Positions 45,713 to 56,478 of a stretch of DNA of 64,000 bases are shown piece by piece. The translations under genes and the position numbers were made by a program. Source of the stretch: Cryptomeria japonica (Eukaryota > Streptophyta > Pinopsida > Cupressales > Cupressaceae); assembly GCF_030272615.1 (NCBI RefSeq), contig NC_081406.1, forward strand, positions 218,188,997-218,252,996, written 5' to 3'. The notes under the pieces are model-generated. The model was not told the DNA's origin, did not search any database, and worked only from the letters and a program-made list of their open reading frames with translations. How positions within the stretch are numbered: position 1 is the stretch's first letter; each line of letters starts with the position of its first letter.

Positions 45713-46230
45713 GGTTGCGCGTTTTTGCACTTTTAAACTATCCTATTTCTAGCGCATTTATTGCTCCTAAACATGCATTTATGACAAAACTCGAAATGCG
45801 TGAAAGTACAAGGAGGTTTCCGGGTACTTACCGGCTCTCCTGCATCGGCTGGTCGCTGGAATCGGTAGACACGATCGAATCTATAAATGAATGCCATCGC
45901 TGCTGACTGCTGCTGCTCTTTTCTCGCTCTGCACTGTGATCTTCTATGGGTGTGGATGACAATGAGGATGTCTTTTGCTCGTGGTCTATCTTATAGCCTA
46001 GCCTAGCCCTCGCCTGCATTTTCCCGAGTCAGTCTTCTTCAGTCCGTGACTCTGTCACTCTATTCGCTCAACCCATTTTATCCCATCTTTCTTATCGAGA
46101 GATTGTCTGCAATCTTTTCAGACATTTTCATCCAATCTCTCGAGGGGGCATATAATTCCCATTTGGGGCATCTCTGTATCAGTTCATCTTATCTTCTTTG
46201 AAACAACGCGACAAGCCGCATTGTCTCAAA
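45713..46230. other. No gene seen; 3' end of E6 interior
   Basis: GC content falls towards the LTR. Small frames (45,715-45,906; 45,828-46,019) have no recognisable motif. Confidence 0.5.
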
Positions 46231-46241
46231 GAGGGGCAAAA
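46231..46241 (+). promoter_or_regulatory. E6 polypurine tract
   Basis: GAGGGGCAAAA directly before the 3' LTR (TGTAGACACC). One pyrimidine interrupts the run. Confidence 0.75.
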
Positions 46242-47031
46242 TGTAGACACCCAAAATTGTCATGTCTAATTAAATAAATATTTTATTTATTTAATTATCT
46301 AAGCCTAATTCTTCTATTAATTAAATAAATTTTTATTTATTTAATTAATTCATTTATCCTCTTCTAGCCTTATTTCTCATTTAAATAAATACATTTATTT
46401 ATTCAAATTATCCCTTTCCTAAATTAAATAAATCTTTTATTTATTTAATTGTCCTACTTCTTCTATTAATTAAATAAATCTTTATTTATTTAATTAGTTC
46501 ATTATCTTTTTCTACACATGACACATGTCATTCATCTCTTAATTCATACACTACCTACCTCTTTCATTATTTTGGTATTTCTTATACCTACCCTCTAATC
46601 CTAGCCGGCCTCTCTTTTTACACCTCTCAATCTTAACCCTCCATTTCTTATTGTGTCTTCTATTTAAGGAGATGCTTTCTTCATTGTCAAACCCCTAATA
46701 ACACATTCTAATGATTGATTTTGGAGGACTTGGCTACACTACAATTCTACTTGCAACCACATTCCGTTCTTTATTGAGCTCTTGTGCATACAAAAAAATC
46801 TGAGAGCAAGTATATCAAACAAGATCAATGGAGATAGGAAAAATGGAGATCAAAACCCTAGTGGACATGTGATGGTATAATCTTTGTGATTTTGAGTTGT
46901 TTTGCATTGTCTTAGGTTATCTTCATATGTTATGGTGGATCTTTGTTCATTGTTAGGCTAGGGTTTCGTGGTTGAATCCATTTTAGTCTTTCAATATTGT
47001 TGTTTATTGCTATCCATTTTCACCATATACA
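46242..47031 (+). repeat. E6 3' LTR
   Basis: 790 bp, same length as the 5' LTR, with only about three differences seen: in the first A/T tract, GCCGACC versus GCCGGCC, and GGAAGAATGG versus GGAAAAATGG. Confidence 0.95.
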
Positions 47032-47219
47032 ATATATATAATTTTCATATATATTTACATACATTTTTAAAAAAAAAAGAAATCCATTAAGTTTAATAAA
47101 TCTATATATATATATATATACATTTTCATATGTATATATTTATATATATATATATATTTGTATATATACATTTATGTTTATATCTACATTTGTTTCGCAG
47201 GTAAATTTTTATGATATGT

Positions 47220-47251
<32 letters not shown>

Positions 47252-50077
47252 TGAAATCTGCATGTACATAATTATATATATTTATATATAACTATATTAA
47301 TATTTATTTTCTTATAATAAAACCGAATTCATGGAAGATTCTGATTTTCTATTGTAGGAAAGAAGTAAAGTAATAAATCTGGTTACTGTAGATATCAATT
47401 TCTGAAAATAAATATTGTCAGTATTTAAGATAAATATCTAACTTTCTGAAGCAAATGGAAGAATATTTTCCAGAACTTTATTGTACTATATTGCTTTTAC
47501 AGAAAACATAAATATATAATTTATTTTTAATCTACATTATGCAAGCAACTCTAATTTATGCCTTTCCTATTTTATTTCATTTTAAATGCTTAAAAAAAAT
47601 GGAATTAAACTTCCTGCTAATCTATTTATCATAACACATCAGATATACTTTTTTTTTGAACTTTGGGAATACTAATTTAGGAATACATAATTCTTTTCTG
47701 CAATAAATACATTTACTGATTCTACAATTACTACAACAACTAAATAGATAATATGATATTTTTATTAAAATCTAACAACAACTACAACTCATATTTTTTG
47801 CAATTAAAATGAAGACAAATTCATAGATAAAAGGGAAACACAGAATCAAATAAAATGATTTTTATTTTTCAGTGGGCTATTGCATGCAATTCAAAAGCAT
47901 TTCTTTTCAAATAGAGAGAAGAATATATCTAGCATTTTACAATCCAAAAAGTATTCTGCAAAATTTACAAGATACTTCTTTATCTAAATAACAATAACTA
48001 AATCTCATGTCTTTATTTCTAATTTACAATTAGCCTCTCATTTCAACGAATGAGGGTATATTTCTCCTCTTTAAACTAATAATTACAACTGCAAGTAAAT
48101 ATCTGCAACAATAACTCCTGCAACCTTTCACTTGTCCTATTCTTTTCTCCCGACAATCCTACATATTAAATCACAACTATGACCATGGACTGCTCACCTC
48201 CTAGCCTAGGCTAACTGGTAGCCACCCCCAAGCTCGGAGAACCAAGCCCTAGATGAGAAACAAACATGCAAACACATAGAAGACAGAATACACACAGATT
48301 TCAAATACACTCCCATCCCGGCTACACTGCACCACACTTTGCTGATGACCTTTTTAAGGGTGGTAGTGGACCAATACCCTTAGGAGATCTGCAAGTATGG
48401 AAAACATGTAGCCACCTCATGGCACAACAAATACATCAAGAATTTCAACCCCTTATTCCTTATTCCCCCCAAGGCATTCTAGCCTTATATCCCTCCTTAT
48501 GACCCCCATTGCACAAACAGGCCATGCAACAAGGGTCACACAAAAATCCCTTGTGATCACTCTCATAACGAGAGTCTCTCACTCGAGGGTTGTCACTGCT
48601 ACCACCCACAAGATCCTCCTCTCTCCTAAGAGTAAGAGGTCTTGAAGACTCCCAAAAACATATACAAAACAAAATACAAATACCAAATGAAATACCCAAA
48701 CAGAACATACAAGGAAACAAATTTCTTACATCAACATACTTTCAAACACATGCAAGTAGAAGTCATTTTAAGAAGAATGTAACCAACCTTAATCTGCCCA
48801 AAGGTAGGTTAGTATGGTTGAGGAAGAGCTACCCAATTCCATGGATCTTCTCCTACTACCCTTAGCCAAATCTTTTTACTATTCCAATCTATTCTATTCT
48901 TTTTCAAATTTCTCTTGTCTCAAAAAATGGAGAGTGGGTGATTACACTCAAATTTTCAAATTCTTGCTTAAGAAATTCATTCTCTTAGTTCTCACAAGTT
49001 TCTAAAACCTAAAGAGGAATGTAAGACAGAATGAGAAAGAGAACTCTCATTCAAAAAGGAAAGTTTACAACTAGGTTCAATCTTCTAATTTCAATTTTCG
49101 CACAACTTAGAAAAGTCAAATTTTAGAGTGTCTAAAAGGTCACTTAGGAGTAGAAACTTGCCTAAAATTACCCCTAACCCTTAGGTATACCTTATGGGCT
49201 TTAGGAAACCCTATTAAACTACCCCTAGGTGTTCATTTAACCCATTTTAAACCCCTCTGAAGTTTATTTTCGGGTCAAACCTATGTTGACCACCCCAAAG
49301 ATTCTTTACCCAAGGTATTTATGACATCACGTTACATTAATTGAAAAAGCTATAGTTGAACACTTTCCCACCAAGAGACAAAAATAAAATTTAAACTTAA
49401 ATCCACACATGTGTCAAGTGACACAAAGAAAACACTTTTACAATTTTAAAACATGAAATCGTCTCTTGTGGATTTTACACAAGTAAATTAAATACACTTA
49501 ACACACATGCAACATACACTGTTACGAATAAAATACAACACAAACGGGGTGTTGTCTCTCCAAATAGACAACCCTTGGCTTACGAACATACATAAGTCTA
49601 GGTTTGGTTCTCCGTAAATTTCCATGGTCACATGGATAACTCCCTGCGCATCTCAATTTACACATTAGTACTTTCAAATATCCACATATAATATAATTCA
49701 AAGGAATAATAATACACATCATCACTTGCATACAATTTACATCTGAATAAATTAAATACATCTTTTATCCAAGCAATTTCACATCAGCAATTCATCCCAA
49801 TTCTCATAAACTTAAACATACATCATAGTTCTATTATCATAGTAAAGTCTTGCAAAATCAATAAAGACATTCATCACCGAAATTTCATCTGATTCAAAAA
49901 TCATGTAGTGTTCTATCTCATATAGCATATAAATAAATCATCAATATATAGCAATGTTATGCAAAAAATGAAATCATATAAGTTCTAAATTCCAGAATGC
50001 ATCAAAATAAAGTATCTATAATTGTCTCAATATAAAAATCACTGAAATGTCAGACTGAGTAGAGGTGAGGCCTCACC

Positions 50078-50091
50078 CCCTCCCCCTCTAG
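50078..50091 (-). promoter_or_regulatory. E5 polypurine tract
   Basis: Minus strand AGAGGGGGAGGGGG directly before the 3' LTR start. It overlaps the TAG that ends the integrase frame. Confidence 0.85.
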
Positions 50092-51690
50092 GCATGAACT
50101 TCCTCCTGGAGCTCATCAAAGAGGTGGGGGTACTCTGATCTCATACGTTCTGCATCCTCCCATGAAGCCGTAACCTCATCATAACAATCCCATTGGACCC
50201 TAACCTGGTCTAGCTCTCGACCTCGAAGGGCCAGCGTCCAGCGTGCCAAAATGTGAATGGGCTCCAAAGCTAGCTGCCCGTCCGACTCCACCTGCAAGGC
50301 ATCCCAATCTAAAATACGAGACTCATCATAGATATATTTCCCTAAAACTGATACATGAAACACATCGTGGATGCGTGACAGGCTAGGTGGCAATGCTAAA
50401 CGGTAGGTAATTGGGCATATCCTCTCAAGAATCTCAAAAGGTCCTACAAAGCGAGGTGCGAGCTTAGAACCCTTTCCGTAATGGATTGGACTCTTATGCG
50501 GTCACACTCTCAAGAAGACTCTGTCTCCAACCAAGTAGCTATGATCTATCCTCTTTGCATCAACATATTTCTTCTATCTATCGTGAGCCTCTCTAAGACG
50601 CTGCCTAATCAAATCCACCTGCTGTTCCATATCCTAAACTATCTCAGGACCAATAGCAACTCTGTCCTCTATGCGATCCCAACTCAAGGGCATCATGCAA
50701 GGCCTGCCGTATAGTGCCTGATAGGGTGGCATCCCCAAAGAAGTCTGATGCCCATTGTTATAGGCAAACTCCACTAGGGGAAGATACTGCTCCCACTGGG
50801 TCTGATGATCCATGACGTACATGCGAAGCATATCCTCTAACACCTGATTGACCCTCTCTGTCTGACCATCTATTTTTGGGTGATAGGTTGTACTGAAATT
50901 GAGCTTAGTGCCCATAGCTGCCTATAATGACTTCCAAAAGAAAGAAGTGAAAAGAGAATCCCTGTCAGAAATAATCTTGCAGGGCATGCCATGAAGTCTA
51001 ACAATGTCTCGTAAGAACACCTGTGCTACTACTGGAGCTGTGAATGTAGTACAGACTGGTGAAAAGTGGGCCACTTTGGTCAACTTGTCAACTGTCACCA
51101 AGATAGCATCATGGCGACGAGAAGACATAGGAAGACCACTAATAAAATCCATGGATATAGTATCCCACTTCCACTCTGGTATAGCATGAGACTGGAGCAA
51201 CCCACCTAGATGGCAGTGCTCCGCCTTTACTCTCTGACACTCGAGGCATCGAGCTACTATCTCAGCAATGAGCTGCCACATTCCTGGCCAATGATATAAC
51301 TACCTCAAGTCAGCATGCAACTTTTTAACTCGGGGATGCGCTACATAAGGAGCTCTATGAGCCTCCATGACAATGAACTCTCGCAACCCTTCGGAGGAAG
51401 GTACATAAATGCGCCCTCTGTGGTGTAACAGTCCATTAGACTCCAAAGAATAATCCACATATTTCCCCTCTAGAGTAACCTGAGATCGTATTACCTGACC
51501 AACCTTTGCATACCATCCATCCTTTGGCAAGTACTGTAGTATACGGTCTCTCAAATCCGTGCCCATAGATATGGTGTAAATCTCATGACGTCTCCTACTC
51601 AAAGCATCTGCAACTATGTTTTCCTTTCCTTTGATGTAGTGAACGTCAAAATCATATTCGCACAAGAACTCCATCCATCTCCTTTGACGT
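50088..51690 (-). pseudogene. E5 integrase with chromodomain
   Basis: Minus-strand frame from the RNase H end ([14 protein letters not shown]) through the integrase zinc finger ([12 protein letters not shown]...CLECQ), the DDE core (SMDFISGLP; IISDRDSLF; DGQTERVNQ), the GPFEIL region and a C-terminal chromodomain ([24 protein letters not shown]...[19 protein letters not shown]). The DDE residues remain. In-frame TAGs occur at 51,300, 50,922, 50,634 and ~50,574, plus one TGA near 50,505; four sit where relatives carry Gln. The domain would direct integration by binding modified histones. Inactive. Confidence 0.9.
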
Positions 51691-51704
51691 GCATTAAGGT
51701 TTGG

Positions 51705-53012
51705 CTAAGTGAAGATGTACTGAAGACTTTGATGATCTGAATGCAGGTCGAAGTGATGACCTAAAAGGAAGTGCCTCCACCTCACAAGTGCATGCACTAC
51801 TGCTGCGAGTTCAAGGTCATGAGTGGGATAATTAAGTTCATGAGTCTTAAGTTTCCTAGACTCGAAAGCTATGGCCCTACCATCCTGCATAAGAACTGCT
51901 CCTAAACCCTCTAGTGAAGCATCGATACAAACCATGAAGTCAGCTGTGGGATCTGGTACAACAAGGATAGGAGTGCTAGTAAGTGCCTTCTTGAGTTCTT
52001 GAAAGGCCTTCTTGCACTTCTCTGTCCACTTAAATTTCTTCCCTTTATGCTAAAGAGAAGTAATAGGGTGTGCGACTCTGGAGAATCCCTCGACAAAACG
52101 TCGGTAATACCCTGCTAAGCCCATGAAACTCTTGACCTCTGTCACACTGGTTGGCACTGGCCAATCCATAATAGCCCTAATCTTTGATGGGTCAACTGAG
52201 ATCCCATCACCAGAAATAACGTGCCCAAGGTACTTGACCTCTGACCGAAAGAAAGCACACTTCGACAAATTGCCAAACAACTGGTTATCCCGCAAACACT
52301 GCAATACCTGTTTTAGGTGCTCCTCATGCTCCTTCTCATTCCAACAATATATCAGTATATCATTAAGAAACACAATAACAAAACGGTCTAGAAATGTACG
52401 GAATACCCCATTCATGAGGCTCATAAAAACTGCTAGGGCATTTGTAAGTCTGAATGGAACTACGGTGAACTCATAGTGACCATATCTAGTGTGAAATGCG
52501 GTCTTGTGGATATCACTCTCCACTATTCTCAGCTGATGGTATCTTGACTTCAGATCTATTTTGGAAAAGACTTTGGCACCCTGAAGCTGGTCGAATAAAT
52601 CATCAATTCTGGGCAACGGATATCGGTTCTTGATGGTTACTTTATTTAGGTGCCGATAATCCATACATAATCGGAGAGATCTGTCCTTCTTCTTAATGAA
52701 GATGACTGGTGCACCCCAAGGGGATACGCTAGGATGAATATGGCCCTTCTCAAGGAGTTCCTCAAGTTGTATTTTGAGTTCATTAAGCTCGTTTGTGGTC
52801 ATCCTATAAGGTGCTTTGGAAACTGGCTCGGCTCCTGGTACTAGGTCTATATGAAAATCAATCTCTCTACGGGGTGGCATTCCCGGTAACCCTGAAGGAA
52901 ATACAGCTGAATATCCCTTAAGGATAGGATGGTCATCAAGCGATGTTTCTTTTTCTTCCTCTTCTCCTCTGTCACTGATAATGATAGAAAAAAGCTGACA
53001 TCCCTTTCGCAT
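51705..53012 (-). pseudogene. E5 reverse transcriptase and RNase H
   Basis: The minus-strand RT runs from [13 protein letters not shown] and [16 protein letters not shown] through [39 protein letters not shown] and [13 protein letters not shown], then RNase H (MVCIDASLEGLGAVLMQDGR, SDHQSLQYIFT). The catalytic motif, normally F(V/I)DD, reads FLND, so one catalytic Asp is lost. TAG codons at 52,050 (before HKGKKF) and 51,705 (before PNLNARQ) replace residues that are Gln in relatives. A dead copy of the enzyme that would make cDNA. Confidence 0.9.
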
Positions 53013-53099
53013 GCTTCACTTAAGCTGCATCGCGGAGATCATACGAAGAGACACGAGCCTCTGAATCCTGGTGATAACTATGGGTGAACCATGATCATC

Positions 53100-53440
53100 C
53101 TCACACTCGATCTTTTTTAGGCGGCAATCCATCTTGGCTCTGTGGGCATAAAGCTAATCCATGCCAAGTACAATTCTGTAAGATCCAAGTGGTGTCACTC
53201 TAAGGTCTACTAAAGTGGTGGTCTTGCCAATCTATAGCTGCATGCCCTAACCTCTGATTCCATTGACACTCTAGCCCCTGATGCTAATTCCACTTCCCAA
53301 CTGACACCCTGTCTAGTTGCCACTAGCTTGCAACGCTCCACAACCAATGGAGATATAAAGGAGTTAGTAGCTCCTAAATCAAACAAAATAGATACATTGT
53401 TACCTTTGATCATACCTGTAGATTCGATAACCGTGGCCTA
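53100..53440 (-). pseudogene. E5 aspartic protease
   Basis: Minus strand: VSILFDLGATNSFISPLVVERC, then a Gly-poor region and RIVLGMD. The active-site triad is DLG where DSG or DTG is required (TCG to TTG would explain it). TAG codons are present at ~53,440 and ~53,154, the latter replacing Trp in GMDWL. Inactive. Confidence 0.75.
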
Positions 53441-53559
53441 ATGCTCAGCTTGGCGATTGTCAACCACTACGAATACTCTATGGGACCTGCCCATATCACC
53501 AACTGTCAGCTCTGAAGTGGCCATCTGCTGATTCCCTGCCACCTGACCCTGAGTGCAAT

Positions 53560-54853
53560 CCCTCACCATATGCCCCATGGCTCCACATGTAAAGCAAGCA
53601 CCCCGTGCTTGGAACTGGGTGCCCTGAGGCCTAGAGAAAGCCTGACCTCCTGTCCTACTGGATCCGTTGTACCCACCCCTAGAGGACTACTAAGTCCTCG
53701 CCGATGGTGTGTACTGCACCTGTGCTCTCTGATCACGTCTCTATCCCTGAGTCTGCCACTGCTTGGGCTTGGAGCCCTGCTGATACTGTGGAGCCTTCTG
53801 CCTCTTGTTCTGTGGTGTCTGTTGTGGAGGAGGGGTTTTGGAGAACCCCTGAGAATTTTGGTTGTTTCCTTTCCAATGTGGTTTCTGGAATCCATAAGTC
53901 TGAGGTGTGGGATTTCGGTTCTGAAACCGATCCCTATTGTCCTGTGGTCTGACTGGAATTTCCTCGACAATCAGTGCCTTCTCCATGGCAACCCAAAGGC
54001 TCTCTGGAGCGGACATCCTAACGGGCCCTGCTATACCGGCATTTAACCCTCTGATGAAGTGGTTTACAAGAAGTTTCTCATCCTTTAGATAATCTACATA
54101 AGGCAACAACTCAAAGAATTTGCTTTCATATTGGGTTACTGATAAGTCTTTTTGTTGGAGATCGTGAAATTCATCTATACGACGCTATCTGAAGTGTTCT
54201 GATAGGTACCTCTAGCGAAACCTCTCTATTAATATCTCCCAAGTGAGAGTATCAGGAACTAATCCGCATTTGTACTCTTCCTGTCTCCACCAAGTGGAGG
54301 ATGACCCTCTCAGCAGATGGACTGCAACACGTGCTTTTAAGTTGCTCTCGTAAGAATGCAATGCAAAGCACCTCTCAAGACTCAAAAGCCATGCCTCAGC
54401 CTCTACCCCGTCGGTAGAACCTCCGAAGGACGGTGGTTGGAGGCGCATGACCCCCCTGATAAGATCCCCTGGATCCCGACGAGCTCTCTCAAAATAAACT
54501 AGATCCACCACTGGAGGTGGTCCTAGCATGTGCACAGACTCTGGCTCATTTCCACTCTGACTCTCTAGAGGAATAGGAGCTGGGCTCCTGCTTCATTGTC
54601 TATCAACAGATCTATGACTCCCAGAGTCATGACTTCTAACCTGAGGGTTCTCTGTTGGGATCCTTTCCTGAACTATGCCAATAAGATTCTGTATTGCTTC
54701 TAAGAGGTCTCGGTTAGGTTCATTTGGTTGTTTGGGAGGTGCTCCTGGGTTCTCTTCTGGAACCGATGCCTCTCTCACTACCTCTTCGCGTGCTATGCAC
54801 ACACGTCTAGGACCCCGTCCGCGCTTGCGAGCTTGTCGTGTTGTTGGAGGCAT
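53560..54853 (-). pseudogene. E5 Gag
   Basis: Minus strand, starting MPPTTRQARKRGRGPRR (ATG 54,853). The capsid domain has LQPPSFGGSTDGVEAEAWLL, CFALHSYESNLKARVAVHLL and the gag core FFELLPYVDYLKDEKLLVNHFIRGL, then a Gln/Pro-rich region and a canonical CCHC knuckle, CFTCGAMGHMVRDC (~53,560-53,601). Breaks: TGA at 54,593; TAG at 54,212, 54,185, 53,741 and a pair at 53,687-53,692. Particle protein, dead. Confidence 0.88.
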
Positions 54854-55006
54854 CCTAAGAGGAAAATAAGGTAAAATAAATAATTAATTTCTTTTGGAAT
54901 AATATTAATTCAATTAAATTTAAATGTCTTATAAAATCCATTTAACAAAAATAATTTTAATAATCTAAGGCGAAACGTAAGTGGAGTAAGGTTCCTAGTG
55001 TGGAAA

Positions 55007-55022
55007 CCTTGCTCTGATACCA
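55007..55022 (-). promoter_or_regulatory. E5 primer binding site (initiator-Met)
   Basis: Minus strand TGGTATCAGAGCAAGG, three bases inside the 5' LTR. Its first 12 bases equal the initiator-tRNA-Met PBS. Confidence 0.92.
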
Positions 55023-55394
55023 AAATGTCATGCCCAAAATTTAGGGCCAGAGTGGAATAGTTTTAAAAAAAAAATACTAACTAATTAACAATAAGTTTGC
55101 TAACACGAAACACACTAAGCAGTTTTGGTTTTAACTATGTTTAAAAATAATCTTTATCTTCTAACTTAAATAACAGAAAATAATTTAAGATTAACTACGG
55201 ATTAAAATAGACTCGCTTATTGTCGCTCAATCTATTCAAATTATAATTAAATATCAACTTCCTAATATTTGGTTCATAAACATTCAAGCTATTTTAAAAA
55301 TAAATATTAACTTTATTAATATTTATTTCATGAATACCTAAATTTATTTAATTCAATAAGCATAAAAAGGCTTTAAATTAAATTGACAAGCGGG

Positions 55395-55396
<2 letters not shown>

Positions 55397-55482
<86 letters not shown>
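55397..55482. repeat. (TA)n microsatellite, 5' LTR only
   Basis: About 43 TA units plus ~30 unique bases, absent from the same place in the 3' LTR (near 29,900). Confidence 0.9.
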
Positions 55483-55485
<3 letters not shown>

Positions 55486-55585
55486 TTTTATGAATACTCA
55501 CCTATAAGTTTAATTAGCCCCATAACCAAAATTAAAACTACCCCATTTACTAAAAGAGTTCTATATATTAGATCTCAAAAATATT

Positions 55586-55621
<36 letters not shown>

Positions 55622-55963
55622 CACACCCTTAAAATATATCCTTATGGCTTTCAAACCCATTACTAACCCATATATTAATTAAGGCAATTATAGTTTATAA
55701 AACTTAATTATTTATATCAATGTAAATTTGTCTTAATCTTTTACATTGGGAAATAAATCTATATATTTATATATTGATATATAATTATATCTCTAAAAAA
55801 TATTTCTTTTTAAAAAAAAAACAATAAACCTAATTACCATGCAAACCCTAACATTCTTTTACTATAAAATAATCCCCCCCTTATTTTATTTTAATAATCA
55901 TTCTTCACTTATTTACCCTAGCCCTAACCGAGCTAGGGTTTCATCTTATCTTAATTTTTATGC

Positions 55964-56236
55964 AGGTCGACGGTGCTATTAACAGTGGGCAGCCGAACTC
56001 AAGGGAGAGGCGGAGGGCGGTGCCGCCAGTGGGACGACCCACTGTGGGGGTTGCGGCCCACACAGCGGCCTTGGCCATTTTGTGTGTCGTGGCCCGCATA
56101 GTGGCTGCGGCCACTAGTGTGGATGTGGACCGCACAGGGAGCCGTAGGCCCTGTGGGTTCTGCGGCCCACATAGAGGCTGCGACCTCTATGGTGGTCGCG
56201 GCCCGCACAGGGGCTGCATGCCCTGTGCGGCCCTCC
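55964..56236. repeat. GC-rich repeat block in E5 5' LTR
   Basis: Partner of 30,383-30,655: repeated GGCCCGCACAG and GCGGCC words with diverged spacers. On both sides the LTR is strongly AT-rich. Confidence 0.7.
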
Positions 56237-56319
56237 CCAAATATATTTCATTATATATATATATAATTTTCATATATATTTACATACATTTTTTTTTAAA
56301 AAGAAATCCATTAAGTTTA

Positions 56320-56323
<4 letters not shown>

Positions 56324-56378
<55 letters not shown>
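56324..56378. repeat. (TA)n microsatellite
   Basis: A TA run expanded relative to the interrupted version at 47,103-47,156 in the other LTR. Confidence 0.85.
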
Positions 56379-56381
<3 letters not shown>

Positions 56382-56441
56382 ATATATACATTTATGTTTA
56401 TATCTACATTTGTTTTGCAGGTAAATTTTTATGATATGTTT

Positions 56442-56478
<37 letters not shown>

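Larger units (their letters stand above)
30694..47031 (+). mobile_element. E6: young Tat-lineage Ty3/gypsy element with antisense PMD gene
   Basis: 16.3 kb insertion in a (TA)n tract of the E5 LTR; the empty site is seen near 56,255 and the target duplication is ATATA at 30,689-30,693 and 47,032-47,036. The 790-bp LTRs differ at about three positions by eye. Order: LTR, PBS, 2.3 kb leader with 9-mer arrays, gag-protease, RT, RNase H, second (archaeal-type) RNase H, integrase, 3' region, antisense PMD gene, inverted 9-mer array, polypurine tract, LTR. Dual RNase H domains and an extra ORF near the 3' end are established marks of the Tat lineage. Confidence 0.95.
29535..50077 (-). repeat. E5 3' LTR, split by E6
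   Basis: Pieces 29,535-30,693 and 47,032-50,077 match 55,026-59,313 in order. It reads TGTGAGG-like start (here diverged) to TGTCA end on the minus strand. No gene is supported in it. ORFs at 48,266-49,005 and 49,522-49,761 recur in the other LTR only because the LTRs are copies. Confidence 0.9.

Noticed and set aside
48814-49005. 63-codon frame in the E5 LTR with a counterpart at 58,051
   Set aside because: Antisense to the element and low-complexity; shared only through LTR identity.
49522-49761. 79-codon minus-strand ORF, also at 58,758-58,997
   Set aside because: Present in both E5 LTRs because they are copies; the related E7 LTR has it broken, and there is no recognisable motif.
50088-54853. 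Amber (TAG) read as a sense codon in these elements
   Set aside because: Excess TAG without TAA could suggest recoding, but TAG sites coincide with CAG codons of relatives, other decay is present, and CHG deamination explains it without a new code.
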